The translations under genes and the position numbers were made by a program. Positions 23,144-33,479 of a DNA stretch of 64,000 nucleotides are shown in pieces (within the stretch, counting starts at the first letter, position 1; every line of letters begins with the position of its first letter). Source of the stretch: Silene conica (taxonomy: Eukaryota; Streptophyta; Magnoliopsida; Caryophyllales; Caryophyllaceae); the NCBI GenBank assembly GCA_029255685.2, contig CM055319.2, positions 11,642,747 through 11,706,746 on the forward strand. Reading direction: 5' to 3'. Below the pieces are notes generated by a model. That model saw nothing but the letters and a program-made list of their open reading frames with translations, had not been told where the DNA came from and made no database searches.

Positions 23144-23580
23144 TTGCGACGGAAATGTCTCAATTTGCGACGGAATTCCGTCGCAAACCTTGACCAAAAG
23201 TCAAGGTCAGTCAAGATTTGCGACGGAATTTCCGTCGCAAATGGTCCTCTTTGCGACGGATTTTCCGTCGCAAATCTTGACTGACCTTGACCAAAAGTCA
23301 AAGTCAGTCAAGATTTGCGACGGAAAATCCGTCGCAAAGAGGACCATTTGCGACGGAATTTCCGTCGCAAATCTTGACTGACCTTGACTTTTGGTCAAGG
23401 TCAGTCCGTCGCAAAATGGGGGTCAATCCGTCGCAAATAGTGTGCGACGGAAAAATCCGTCGCAAACTAACATTTTGCGACAAAAATATGGGACAGATGC
23501 AGTCCGTCGCAAATCCGTCGCAAAAACATGATTTGCGACGGATTTCACCCTTTTTGCGACGGAAAATTCCGTCGCAAAGA
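23144..23580. repeat. Right subterminal palindromic repeats of the CACTA element
   Basis: About twenty TTTGCGACGGA units lie in both orientations. From 23189 to 23399 they form a nested palindrome with arms of about 97 bases (23189-23285 and 23303-23399) around a 17-base centre, and TTGACC/GGTCAA blocks separate the units. The repeat unit is the same as at the left end, as expected for binding by one protein. Confidence 0.9.
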
Positions 23581-23950
23581 GAACACTGTTTTGTAGTGTA
23601 TCACAAATAATTTTAAATAGGCATAAACTTTTATTAAAAACATATGTTATGAAGCATGAAATAATAACAACACATTGATGAAATTGAGTTAGATTTCTAT
23701 ACTATTTGGTTGGTTAATGTTAATTCGGCGGACTAATAAGTAAATGAGTAGGTTGTCGAGTAATTGAAATGTTAAATAGACGATTTAATAGATAGATTAA
23801 GAAATTAAGGTAGCAAAACCAATAAACAAGGTCATCGTATAGACTAATGTATAGAGTTTAAGGGCATATCATAGTATTTAAAAAATGTAGGGGTACAACA
23901 TAGAAAACCAAAAAACACGGGGGTGCACCGTAGAATATCCCAATTTTTAA

Positions 23951-25945
23951 TCATACCTTTGTTGCACTAGGCTTGCTAGTCAGGCTTCTTGTGCAGCCTA
24001 GTCCTTAAGTTTGTTCTATAACTTTTGGACTTCCTTAAATTGTCATAGAATCGTTTTGGTGGTAAGATCTGTACATGATCGATCATGATCAAATAGGATC
24101 ACATAGAATTATATAGGATCGTGAATGATCAGATAGGATCGTGTATGCTCAATGGTAGGATCGTTCAGGATCGTAAAATGCTTATTTGTGTTACAAATTT
24201 GTCAATTTTGGTTGTTTTTCTTTACTTACAACTCTAAATTAAAAGCATATGTAGTATATTATTATTATTAAACCTTCCATGTCACTAAATAAACATTTAA
24301 CACTATAAATCATAAAATTATACCAAATTGTTTACATAAACTTATTTATCCAAGCTATTTGTAAGATCAAATGGGGTGGATTTGAACTTAAAAAATACTC
24401 GGGTAAAAAAATGATTTTAAAATTAGTTAATTAAATAAAAAATGAAAAAAATGCAATGTTTATATAAATATTTCACAATTTAAATGAATGTGAAATTGAG
24501 GAAAAAATATACTCCGTAGAGCCCGAACTTATAATACATGACATGCAAAAGTCAATAATTATTTTTTTTTTGCTGTCAAACATTCAGAACATAGATGAAA
24601 TATAAAATCAGTGATTAGACTCCAAAAAACCGTTGAATAATTAAGTGTATAACAAACACAAACAATAAAAAAATTAGACATAACCATTGTAATACTCTTC
24701 TCTTATACGAACTGGTGTACTCGGTTGAGTTAGTCGTACTCAGTCTAGTAAGTTAAGTACACTTCAGTTGGATTCTTAAGTTTGGGTCTGTTCATTTGTA
24801 CTCGGTACACGAGTACTCACTCGAGTACCCTAGGTACTCGGTCGAGTACACCGGTTCAGAGTCGGTTCCGCAATACATTCATTATTAGAGGAACCTGGAT
24901 TTATAAATCATAGTTCATTGTGCCTATTTCTTTGGATAAACATTTTTCTCTCAAACCCAAACCCTAAATCCCTCTATTTAGCATCTCGCAAGGTCTTGTT
25001 CGTATGTTGATCATCTTAGGTTGTGCATTTATCGTCTTTGTAAGTAAGTTTCCCTAATAGTATCTTTTGATTGATTTGTTAGGGTTTGTACTTTGTAGTG
25101 CTATGTTGTTTTAGGAGGAGGATTCGTAGAAGAACAAACGCTTGTGATTCTAGTCTTGCTTGATTACCTAAACGTAGGGTTTTCCTACTCACTTATCTGT
25201 TATATGTGACGATGTAGCAAATTCGGGGTAAAATAAAACTAAAAGCTAGAATAAAGTATAGAAATGCGTGTCAAATTTACGATAAAAGTTTATATAAAAG
25301 ACACATATCAAATTTATATTTTACTTTTGTCTTACCTGGCCTCTATCATCTGACCTGTTTTAAATTCAGGACATATTTATCCATTTTAGACGTGAATTTA
25401 CATATTTTGACTTATCAATTTCAGGATTCAATTGTTTTAAATGAAACAAAGTTTAGCATTATATATTTATTAGTATCCATATTTTACGATACATAACTTT
25501 AGATGTTTTAAAACATTTTTTATGTACTTATCACATGTTGATCTACCTTGATTCTTAAGTTAGTTGTCCGTTATGCATTCACTTATACTTAATCTATGAG
25601 TCAAGATTCACTGCCGGCTTATCCAATTAGATGTAAAATGTAAAATTATATTATTTTTTACTCATATGGTCAAACAGGCTGAGTCAAGTTTCGACCTTAA
25701 ACTAACTGGTGATTGCATATTTGGATTGAACGGTTACATCTTTTGATCTCGGAAAGAGATGGGCTGCTCGAGTTAGATTTTTTATGGTTTGAGTCAAATT
25801 TTGTCAAATCTACAAATACGATATTGGTTCACAAATTTGAAAAACTGTAATAATATTTTCTCTTTAAAAATGAAGAAATAAATTGTGCATAAATTCATGA
25901 ATAAAATATCCAAATTTTTAATGTCATTTGTACATTTTTTTTAAC
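23951..25945. other. AT-rich intergenic DNA with short repeats
   Basis: No gene is supported. At about 24060-24180 a TAGGATC/GATCATGATC motif recurs at least six times. At 24956-25060 a leader-like stretch (AAACCCTAAATCCCTC, then GTAAGTAAG) looks like a 5' untranslated exon, but no coding exon follows. Confidence 0.45.
24709..24857. repeat. Short inverted-repeat element
   Basis: The ends GAACTGGTGTACTCGGTTGA and the complement GAACCGGTGTACTCGACCGA form inverted termini 149 bp apart, with several internal GTACTCG motifs. I see no clear TSD. It may be a very small MITE. Confidence 0.4.
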
Positions 25946-25953
25946 ATTGTAAC

Positions 25954-26562
25954 CAGTGGCGGATGCAGGATTTTGACGTAGGGTGGGCACAAATTTTTTT
26001 TCGACAAAAAATTTCTTTAATTTATAACGCAATTTTTTGTTTTGAATTTTGTTCTATAATATTATGGTATAATGTTTAAAATGAAACGAAAAAAAAATCT
26101 CAACCGATGTTTTTAACCTTACAGAATAAAGAATTTAATATATTATGAAGAATAACAGTATATATTGGTACAATGTTTCAATCTCAGTAATTGTCTAAAA
26201 GAATAATTTGACAAGTATATTTAATAATGATATAATAAATTTTAATAATCAAATGAACAATTAATAGTAATGGTGTAGTGGTTAACTTGTTAGTTCAGTA
26301 CCTTGAGGTTCAAGGATCAATCCTCTCAACAAGCAATTTTTAAGATGGCCCAAAAATAGTTTTCGCCCAAAAATAGTTTTCTGAATAAAAATGTCATTGG
26401 TAAGATTTGAACCTGAACCTAAATCTCCTTTGCATTAGGACAATACTCTACCACTTGAGCTACAAAGTTATTTTGATACTTATTGACACTTATATATAAT
26501 TATTTTCTGAAACTCGGGGGAGGGCACGTGCCCACCCTTTCCCTCCCCCAGATCCGCCCCTG
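25954..26562. mobile_element. Non-autonomous hAT element (TSD ATTGTAAC)
   Basis: The termini CAGTGGCGGATGCAGG and, in complement, CAGGGGCGGATCTGGG are hAT-like. A perfect 8-bp duplication ATTGTAAC flanks the 609-bp element (25946-25953 and 26563-26570). There is no coding sequence. It contains two tRNA-like segments, at about 26270-26330 (plus) and 26405-26470 (minus). Confidence 0.88.
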
Positions 26563-26871
26563 ATTGTAACATTGTTGCTAATTTATGTAGGCTATGTATC
26601 TAAATGAGAAATTTACTGTTAAATAATCACATTTTATTATTACCGACATATACAATATCTTGACTGCTAATGTAATTTATAATTCAAATATAAAAATCCT
26701 AAATATAACATAAAATTTAAACATTTTTATATAATATTTTAAATAAAATTCATGTGTCTTTTAAAACAAAAAATACATTTCGCGTTATTTGCACGAATTT
26801 AATACTAATTTTTTTTTAGAAAAAGACAATTTTATTTGCGGAAGCATAAAACATGATCAATTAGGGTATGA

Positions 26872-27179
26872 GAGCAATAGCAATAGTAGAACTTCATATA
26901 AAGTTCTTGCTATTTCCAAGCTATTTTCACAAATTACTAAATTTAAGAACTTTACATCACAATAGAAGAACTTTACTTAATTCTTAATTAAGACCCACTA
27001 TTAATTATCTTATCTTCATACACCTTTTTTTTTCTTCTTGAAACCAACAAAGAACTTGGTTCTTAAATAAAAACTTGGTTCTTATTTTAACAAATCCAAT
27101 ATGACTCATAATAGAAGAACTTTATTTTTAAAGTTCTTATTTACAAACCCAAGAATAAAAACTTCTATTGCTATTACTC
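26872..27179. mobile_element. Tourist-like MITE, 308 bp
   Basis: Inverted ends GAGCAATAGCAATAGTAGAA and, in complement, GAGTAATAGCAATAGAAG surround AAAGTTCTT-rich sequence. A 3-bp TGA repeat flanks it (26869-26871 and 27180-27182). The 3-bp target and the GAG start fit the PIF/Harbinger group. Confidence 0.7.
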
Positions 27180-27401
27180 TGAGGCTACTATGAGCTTTAC
27201 ATGAGTGAATGTAGGAAGACCAGATTTTGGAGATTCAATGAACATAGACATTCTGATTTCAATGATTGGGTGCAACTGTGCTTAGACATCTCTGTTTTAT
27301 ATTTTGAGCTCACGTATTTGCTTAAAAGTGGTATTATTTCTCTTAAGTTTAACACGAGTTAAATAGTTAACACGTTTATAGATAAAGTATTCATAAAATG
27401 C

Positions 27402-27641
27402 TCGCAAGAGTGAAGTCTAGTGGTTAAAACTTGGGTGAAAGTCCCAGGAAATCCGGGTTCAAGCCTCCCCAAGAGCAAAATCTTGTGGACCATTCTTGGC
27501 CCGAGTTTATGCCTAAATAGACTTCGAGCCTGTCACCGGGTGGTTTACCTGGTGTATGTGCTTTGCAGGCTATCACATGTACTCGCGGGTTTACCCAGTG
27601 CGCACCAAAGGTAGCGGCTGCAGGTTCCCTCGTCAAAAAAA
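27402..27641 (+). mobile_element. tRNA-derived SINE
   Basis: A pol III A box (TCTAGTGGTTAAAACTTGG) and B box (GGGTTCAAGCCTC) lie about 45 bases apart near the 5' end. The body (GGTTTACCTGGTGTATG, CGCGGGTTTACCC) resembles plant SINEs, and it ends in an A run. AAAATGC occurs at 27395-27401 and again at 27642-27648, consistent with a short TSD. Confidence 0.8.
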
Positions 27642-27999
27642 AAAATGCATATATATTGTAATATTGATAGGAGACTTATTTATCTATATAAATAATATAT
27701 GTATTTAATCCATTTTAATCTTAAAATTAATATATCCGTTTTAATCTTAAGACAAATATATTGGTTTTAAGGAGATACCGAGTACGTTAGTTTAAGCTAA
27801 ATGACGTCGTCTGTTTTCCTCATAAGTGATACCGCACCCATTAGTGATTAGGCCATTACTCAATTACTGGGGACAGTCTAGTTGACATTGTATGTACTTG
27901 ATACTTCATACTCCGTTACTTGATACTTCATAGTTCATACTCACCGAGTCCAATGCACCAATGCCAAGAGATAATATTTAAACTTCTTTTTAATCGAAA

Positions 28000-28267
28000 G
28001 AGGGGGAATCTAGGAATGAATATTAATAGTAAAAAAAATTAAAAAGGAAAAATATAAGTAGTGGGATTCAAACTCGAGGCAATAGGTAGGAAACTAAAAG
28101 TTCTACCATTGAACAACAAGTTGTTTATTGCACATTTAATGAAATACCGTTTACTTATCTATGAGTACTCAAATATTTGGGGTAACAAAAATCCGTCTTC
28201 AAAACCAACTTTTTAAGTTTGGGGTAGCGACCGCCACCCCTTGCTACTAAGTGGGTTCGCCCATGAG
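28000..28267. mobile_element. Truncated hAT-like element with tRNA-like segment
   Basis: The right part ends ACTAAGTGGGTTCGCCCATG, like the terminus of GC-ended plant hAT elements. At 28060-28125 the minus strand reads TTCAATGGTAGAAC...GAGTTTGAATCCC, a tRNA-like A-box/B-box pair. The left terminus was not found, so the borders are uncertain. Confidence 0.4.
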
Positions 28268-28491
28268 TCGAAATCATGCATGAATGATCTTTCCCTTTTA
28301 CCAAAATCAAGATAAGTGAGTTTTAGACAAAAATAGACATATCTAATGAAAAATATCCCTTAAAAAACAATACTTATTTTGATAATTATGTATATTGGTG
28401 TGAGTTTTAGAAGACATACTTATTTGGACAAATACGGCTAAATAACAGTTTAAAATAAGAGTTGTGAATTTTCTCTAATATTTATTAGCCT

Positions 28492-28767
28492 TGACAACAA
28501 TATTTTTATATGTCAAGAGCTGATAAGATTATATGGAGAGAATTGTATTTGGAATGATTGTATTATTGATTGATCGGTCTACATCATATATGAGGAGGTA
28601 TTTATAATACCTTACCTCTTGATTAAACCTAACCCTAACTTAACTCTAATAGGCCTTAGTATCTTAAGGCCCTAATACCCTCCCGCAATCGTCAAACCCT
28701 AGATAAACCCTAATGATAGATGAGCTACGCCCAATATCCTAATAAGAGCTCCAATAATATTCCCACA
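28492..28767 (-). mobile_element. Short solo LTR, Copia-like
   Basis: On the minus strand it starts TGTGGGAATATTATTGG, has a TATAAATACC promoter-like box, and ends GTTGTCA, giving TG...CA ends and 276 bp. The flanks AGCCT (28487-28491) and AGCTT (28768-28772) agree at four of five bases. No internal region is present. Confidence 0.6.
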
Positions 28768-28772
28768 AGCTT

Positions 28773-29674
28773 AATGATTAAAGTTTATTTTTATTTTTAT
28801 AGTCCAATATCTCTATAATCATTACTAATTATTGTTTGACATAGAATTCTAATATTCATATAAAATGACAATTCACATTGAAAGACTCTCTTCATTCAAA
28901 TTTATGGGAATTGGATAATTTTGTTTGGTTTACTAGATAGAAAATAGAAAAATTAATCTTGTTTACTGAGAATATTTTCGCAACATAAATTTGGTGATTA
29001 TCTACATAATTTATTGTCCACTTGTCAGACTTGTCACTAAATAACAACCACTCACGAATAATTTTCTTCCCTCTCATTGAGTATTTATAGGAAAAATAAA
29101 GACAAATAAATGACCGTGACAAAGGAAATATTATCACTTTTGAAATCTTAGAACTAAGTTTGACTTAAGTGTGCGTATTATAATAAAAATGAAGCTTTCT
29201 ATAAATGAAGATCAAAAGAGTGAGAAATTGAAAATGTTCTATGCAATATTTACCAAATAAAGTGATGCAATAATTTTCAACAAACTAGTGTAATAAATTT
29301 ACCACCAAAACTTCAGTTAAAAGTTATTATAGCTCCAACGTGTTAATTGCAAGTAAGAGTCCTTTTTACCAATTAAAAATCCAACAAAAATAAAATTCTA
29401 TTAAACGTGACAACCAAACAAAGCCTAAGTAATTATTCAACAAATATAATGCAATTAAAATTGATGAACGACATGCATACGACCGTTTCAACACCAAATT
29501 GATGAGGAAATAATGATTTTGAATACTCGATTTTTTTTAATGAAATGCTTACACATCACAAAAAGTTTAGTACGATGCACAAATTCTCATGTAAGTATGC
29601 TATTATATATTTACTCAAAATTGGAGTGCCCTCTTTAAAAATGATATTTGCAATACTCGAACTTTTTATGAAAT
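28773..29674. other. AT-rich intergenic DNA
   Basis: I see no gene, terminal repeat or structured RNA here. An 81-codon open frame on the minus strand (28892-29137) lacks any motif. Confidence 0.45.
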
Positions 29675-30392
29675 CAGGGCCGGTCCTAAAGATTTTGAGG
29701 CCCTAGGCAAAATTGTAAAATGGGGCCCTAACTTTTAAAAAAAAATTATTCAAGTAATTTATGTGCAATTATCTAACGCTCCGTACAATTTAATAAAACG
29801 GACGCATGCAAACTTTTGAATTAGATGGAGTTGATTCAGGAAAAATCTTAAAAAATTTAGAAAAAAATAATTTGGATTTGGAGAATTGAAGAAAGGGTAC
29901 CTTATAATTCAACCATTTCATCGTTAAAAAAAATCAATAGACTGAAAATTTTTCAAAGTTTAGATATTAGCTTTATTAGACGTGTCTATTGAAAGTACAA
30001 TTTAGACTAATTATACTACGACAAACACAATTCGCATAAAATCTCAAAAGCATGTAAAATATTTTATAATTCAATTGTCCCACTAAATACGTAAAAAATT
30101 AAATGAACGAAACTATCAACGTAATGAACTAAAACAAAATATAGAAATGGGCCTTGTAATAAATTCAAAATTGAAAATAAACAAATAAAAATGTGGCCAC
30201 TAGGAATAGAACATAAGACCTCTTAACCTTTAGTAAGATACAAAACCACTACACCACTTACCGTAGTCTGCTTTTTATATGTAATACATTCTATTTGACA
30301 AATAGTAGACTTTTAATCTCGCACTAATGGACCCCTTTTAGACTTGGGCCCATGTCATTTGCCAACCCGGACATCCCTTAGGGCCGGCCCTG
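29675..30392. mobile_element. Non-autonomous hAT element (TSD TATGAAAT)
   Basis: The termini CAGGGCCGGTCCTAAAG and, in complement, CAGGGCCGGCCCTAAGG are inverted repeats. A perfect 8-bp duplication TATGAAAT flanks the 718-bp element (29667-29674 and 30393-30400). It has no coding sequence. At about 30190-30265 the minus strand reads AAGTGGTGTAGTGGTTTTG...TTCTATTCC, a tRNA-like segment. Confidence 0.9.
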
Positions 30393-30675
30393 TATGAAAT
30401 GCTCAAGAAATTACACAATTCAGGAGGTTTAGTACAATGCACAAAAAGTCTCTAGCTAGTAATGCTAAATATCTAATGTAAGTATACTATTTGGATTGCC
30501 ATCATAAAACAATGATATTTGAATTACACAATTTTTTTTTTATGAAATGCTCAAGAAATCACAGAGCTCAAAAAAAGTTTACTACGATGTCCAAAAATTT
30601 ATAGGGTCTAAAATAGAGATTACTTACTAAATTATCGAGAGACTAATCTTCCCTAATCATTTACTTATTACTAGT

Positions 30676-31305
30676 TGTAAACACAAATTTGCGTTAATTT
30701 GTAAACAAGTAGAGAAAAACACAAACAAATGTAACAAAATAATTATTTTATTAATTCAAAAGATTTAGGGTACAATCTTCTAGTTATTCTACTGATTCAA
30801 TTTCCGCAAATACAAATGAGAAGGAGGGTCTTGATTTGAAGACTTGATTCTCCTTAGTTGACTTTGACTTGGTTTTGTAGAGAGGGTTTGTGTGTGATGT
30901 AGTTTTCTTTGTAATTTTCTCACTAGTCTCAATGTGAGAGCTAGAGCTTGTATTTATAGAAAAATGAAAGGCTTGATTTCCACCTTTCATGGACTTGGTA
31001 GTCTTTATCCTTTTTTAATGGACTTGGTAGTTATCTTGGTCCATTTGAATGGATTCAACCCGTCTATGAATTTAACCCATTTACCGGATTTCGTCACTTT
31101 GTAGAAATGGATCCACTAAAACTAAATTAAATTGGACTATCTCTAATTAATTTTCGTCCAAGTCAATTTCATTAGTTTACGTTTCCTTTGACGAGTCAAC
31201 ATTTGACATTTGACTTCCGACGTGGCAGTTTACATTTCCTTCGACGAGTCAACCTTTGACATTTAACTTTCGACGTGGCACTTGTACAAAATTTACGTGC
31301 CTACA
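30676..31305 (-). mobile_element. Solo LTR (TSD CTAGT)
   Basis: A 630-bp unit with TG...CA ends (TGTAAACAC to GTGCCTACA) is flanked by CTAGT on both sides (30671-30675 and 31306-31310). It seems oriented on the minus strand, where a TATAAATAC box (about 30955) precedes a transcript-like stretch. An internal direct repeat of about 55 bp (31180-31290; GACGAGTCAAC...TTTGACATTT twice) resembles an LTR enhancer duplication. Confidence 0.82.
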
Positions 31306-31733
31306 CTAGTGACCCTTTTATTATTAGTCGTGGTTATTGATCGTGATTCGTTAACGTAATTAATGTTGAGACTACCTCGATAAACTTTTACCCAACAATT
31401 TAATTAACCATAGACTTCTCACACAAAGTGAGGAAGCATTCACGAGTCGATACATTATAACTTAAAAATGAACAAAAACGCGAAATAAGGTTAGATTCAT
31501 TGTCCACATTCATTAAGCAAACCAGACATTAAAATAAACAGATGTTCTAATATGGCAAATACAAGAATTAAAAGTAGACCTCCTATAAATACTATGGATT
31601 TATAAACTTAATTTTGCAATCCAAATAATATTTTAACAAATTACACATTCACTTTCTATGGCAACACTCTAACTCCATTTTCACCTCATCCTTTCTCCAT
31701 TTTTATAATTTCATATTTTAGACTTTTACTTCT

Positions 31734-31747
31734 ATATATAAACAATT
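31734..31747 (+). promoter_or_regulatory. TATA box of the DUF506 gene
   Basis: TATATATAAACAAT lies about 60 bases before the start codon, in an AT-rich upstream region beginning after the solo LTR at 31305. Close spacing implies a short 5' leader. Confidence 0.5.
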
Positions 31748-31802
31748 TATTATTTATTTACTTTCACTTTTGTCATTGTCTCCTACAAGAATTACTAGAT
31801 AA

Positions 31803-33183
31803 ATGGCTAAAGTACCTATCAAGTTCAAAAGGGTAGCAGCGGCCTTCGACGAAGCCGTCAAGTGGCGACGTCCGTGCGAGAGTAGTAGTGGTAGTGAGTA
31901 TTGGCCAGAGAGCGGAGCGGCCAGCCTCTCTGATCTCGTTAACTCTTTTATTGAGAAAGGCGATGGTTTGGATTCATTCGATATGGATATGGATATGGAT
32001 ATGGCTCAGAGCGACAACATAGATGAAAAAGACGATTTTGAATCGGATAATGAGGACGATGATGATAAACAAAGGAAAGAGAGCTTACGTGATTTGGTAT
32101 TAGAGTGTAAAAGAGATAATAAGAAAGGTGTGAAGCAAAAGATTATGAAGGAGATTGAAATTGCATTAAAATTATACGGCCAGAATAATAACGATGACGA
32201 TAACGATGATGATATAGCTAGTACAACTTCAAGAAGTGGTCTTAAACGTAACGTCATGTCTCATCTTCGCCAAAAGGGCTTCGATGCTGGTAATTCACTC
32301 ATCTCATTTATAATTATTTTATGTTTATTAATTATTATACTATATGTTTTCAACATGTAGTTAAGTTAATTGGGTAATTAAAATTTACAAATTAAAACAT
32401 TAGTTTATGCCACAATAAAAGCAATAATAGTAATAATAATAAATATGTTAGCTAGTTCGATGGTTATTGAATGTAATTACTAATAACAATACTATGAATG
32501 CAAATTAGCTAAATTATATTGTTAAAATTGATTTGAAATCCTTAATCAAGCTACTTGTTGGGCCGTGAATTTTTTTAGAGTAATATATTACTCCGTATTT
32601 ATTTGTGCAATCCCCAGAAAAGTTCATTAACGAATTTTTTTATCTAACAAACACAGGCCTTTGCAAATCTCGATGGGAGAAAACAGGTCGATACCCGGCA
32701 GGAACATTCGAGTATATCGACGTGAACGTAGGGGAAACACGATACATGGTGGAGGTGTCCATGGCTGGCGAGCTAGATATAGTCCGGCCAACGACAAGAT
32801 ACTCCACACTATTAGACATGATACCTTCAATAATGATCATAGAAAAACCGCATCTCCTAAAACAAATAATAAGGCTAATGAGTGCCGCTATGAAGGAGTC
32901 TTTAAAGCATGCGGACTTGTATGTTGCGCCTTGGAGACGCAACGGCTACCTACAAGCTAGGTACTTTAGCCCCTACAAGCGAACCACTAACAGAGAGTCG
33001 AGTGCTAGTAGCGCGACAATGGGTCAGGAAGGGATAGCCAAGAAGCGGTCATCACGGGTTGGGTTCGAAGCTGATGAATCAATATTGCCAAGAGTAGTTT
33101 CTTATTATTGTAGGGATAATGGTTTTGTTAGCAAGGCCGGAATTAGAGTTGGACTTTTGGGTGTTGCTCTTCAAGGAAAATGA
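31803..33183 (+). CDS. DUF506 family (PDDEXK-like) protein, complete
   Basis: Two exons, 31803-32289 and 32657-33183, join through a phase-1 GT-AG intron (32290-32656) to give 337 residues. The N-terminal half has LSDLVNSFIEKG, a Met-Asp repeat (residues about 60-67), an acidic stretch, LRDLVLECKR and LKRNVMSHLRQKGFDAG. The second half is the conserved core: LCKSRWEKTGRYPAGTFEY, IDVNVGETRYMVEV, RSAAMKESL-like MSAAMKESLKHAD and YVAPWRR. Plant DUF506 proteins are about 280-400 residues, so this is full length. The family is distantly related to PDDEXK nucleases. Some Arabidopsis members are reported to act in root-hair growth and calcium or phosphate responses; whether this one does is unknown. 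Paralogue fragments lie at 67-371 and 38313-38662. Confidence 0.9.
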
Positions 33184-33479
33184 TTAATATAGAGGAGGAA
33201 AAATAAGTTGCAATTAGCAAAAAATAAGTTTGTATATTGTCAAGTATTCACTATAATTTTTGGAATTGTATTCTTTGCTTTTGAATTTGTTTAATCTTCT
33301 CTTGTATATATTTACGAATTATATATGAAATTAAGATAAACTCCTCAATTGTATTTTTCAGTTTATCTTGCAATGATTTTAATTACATTATGTGGACAAC
33401 TAAGCTCCGTTACGGTTTCTGATTCGATTGATCGAAAAGCTAGGAGATTTCTTTAAGGAAGTACTGAAAATAAAAAAAC

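Larger units (their letters stand above)
15912..23598 (+). mobile_element. CACTA (En/Spm) transposon, 7.7 kb
   Basis: Left end CACTACGAAAAAATAC and right end (complement) CACTACAAAACAGTGT are CACTA terminal repeats. A 3-bp TAT duplication flanks it (15909-15911 and 23599-23601). Inside, left to right, are a palindromic subterminal array, a TATA box and leader, the TNP2 transposase gene, a second transposase gene and a right subterminal array. The layout is that of an autonomous CACTA element, but the TNP2 frame has one frameshift. Confidence 0.95.
15703..23941. mobile_element. Foldback MULE (non-autonomous), split by a CACTA element
   Basis: The ends are inverted repeats: GGGATATTCTACGGTGTACC on the left and its complement on the right. 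They match over at least 90 bp, through TTTTTTGGTTTTCTATGTTG and further in. A perfect 9-bp duplication AATTTTTAA flanks it (15694-15702 and 23942-23950), the size typical of Mutator-like elements. Without the inserted CACTA (15912-23598 plus one TAT) it would be about 550 bp, the same size as its relatives at 43933-44488 and 60568-61119. It has no coding sequence of its own. Confidence 0.9.

Noticed and set aside
22916..23610. Several open frames through the right CACTA end
   Set aside because: They run through GCGACGGA palindromes on both strands and translate to the same repeated peptide; no gene start or motif is present.
24954..24975. Telomere-like AAACCCTAAATCCCT
   Set aside because: Only one or two imperfect units, so it is not an interstitial telomere array.
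26405..26470. Candidate tRNA gene on the minus strand
   Set aside because: The A and B boxes are visible but I cannot pair an acceptor stem or a proper anticodon arm; it is inside a hAT element and treated as tRNA-derived.
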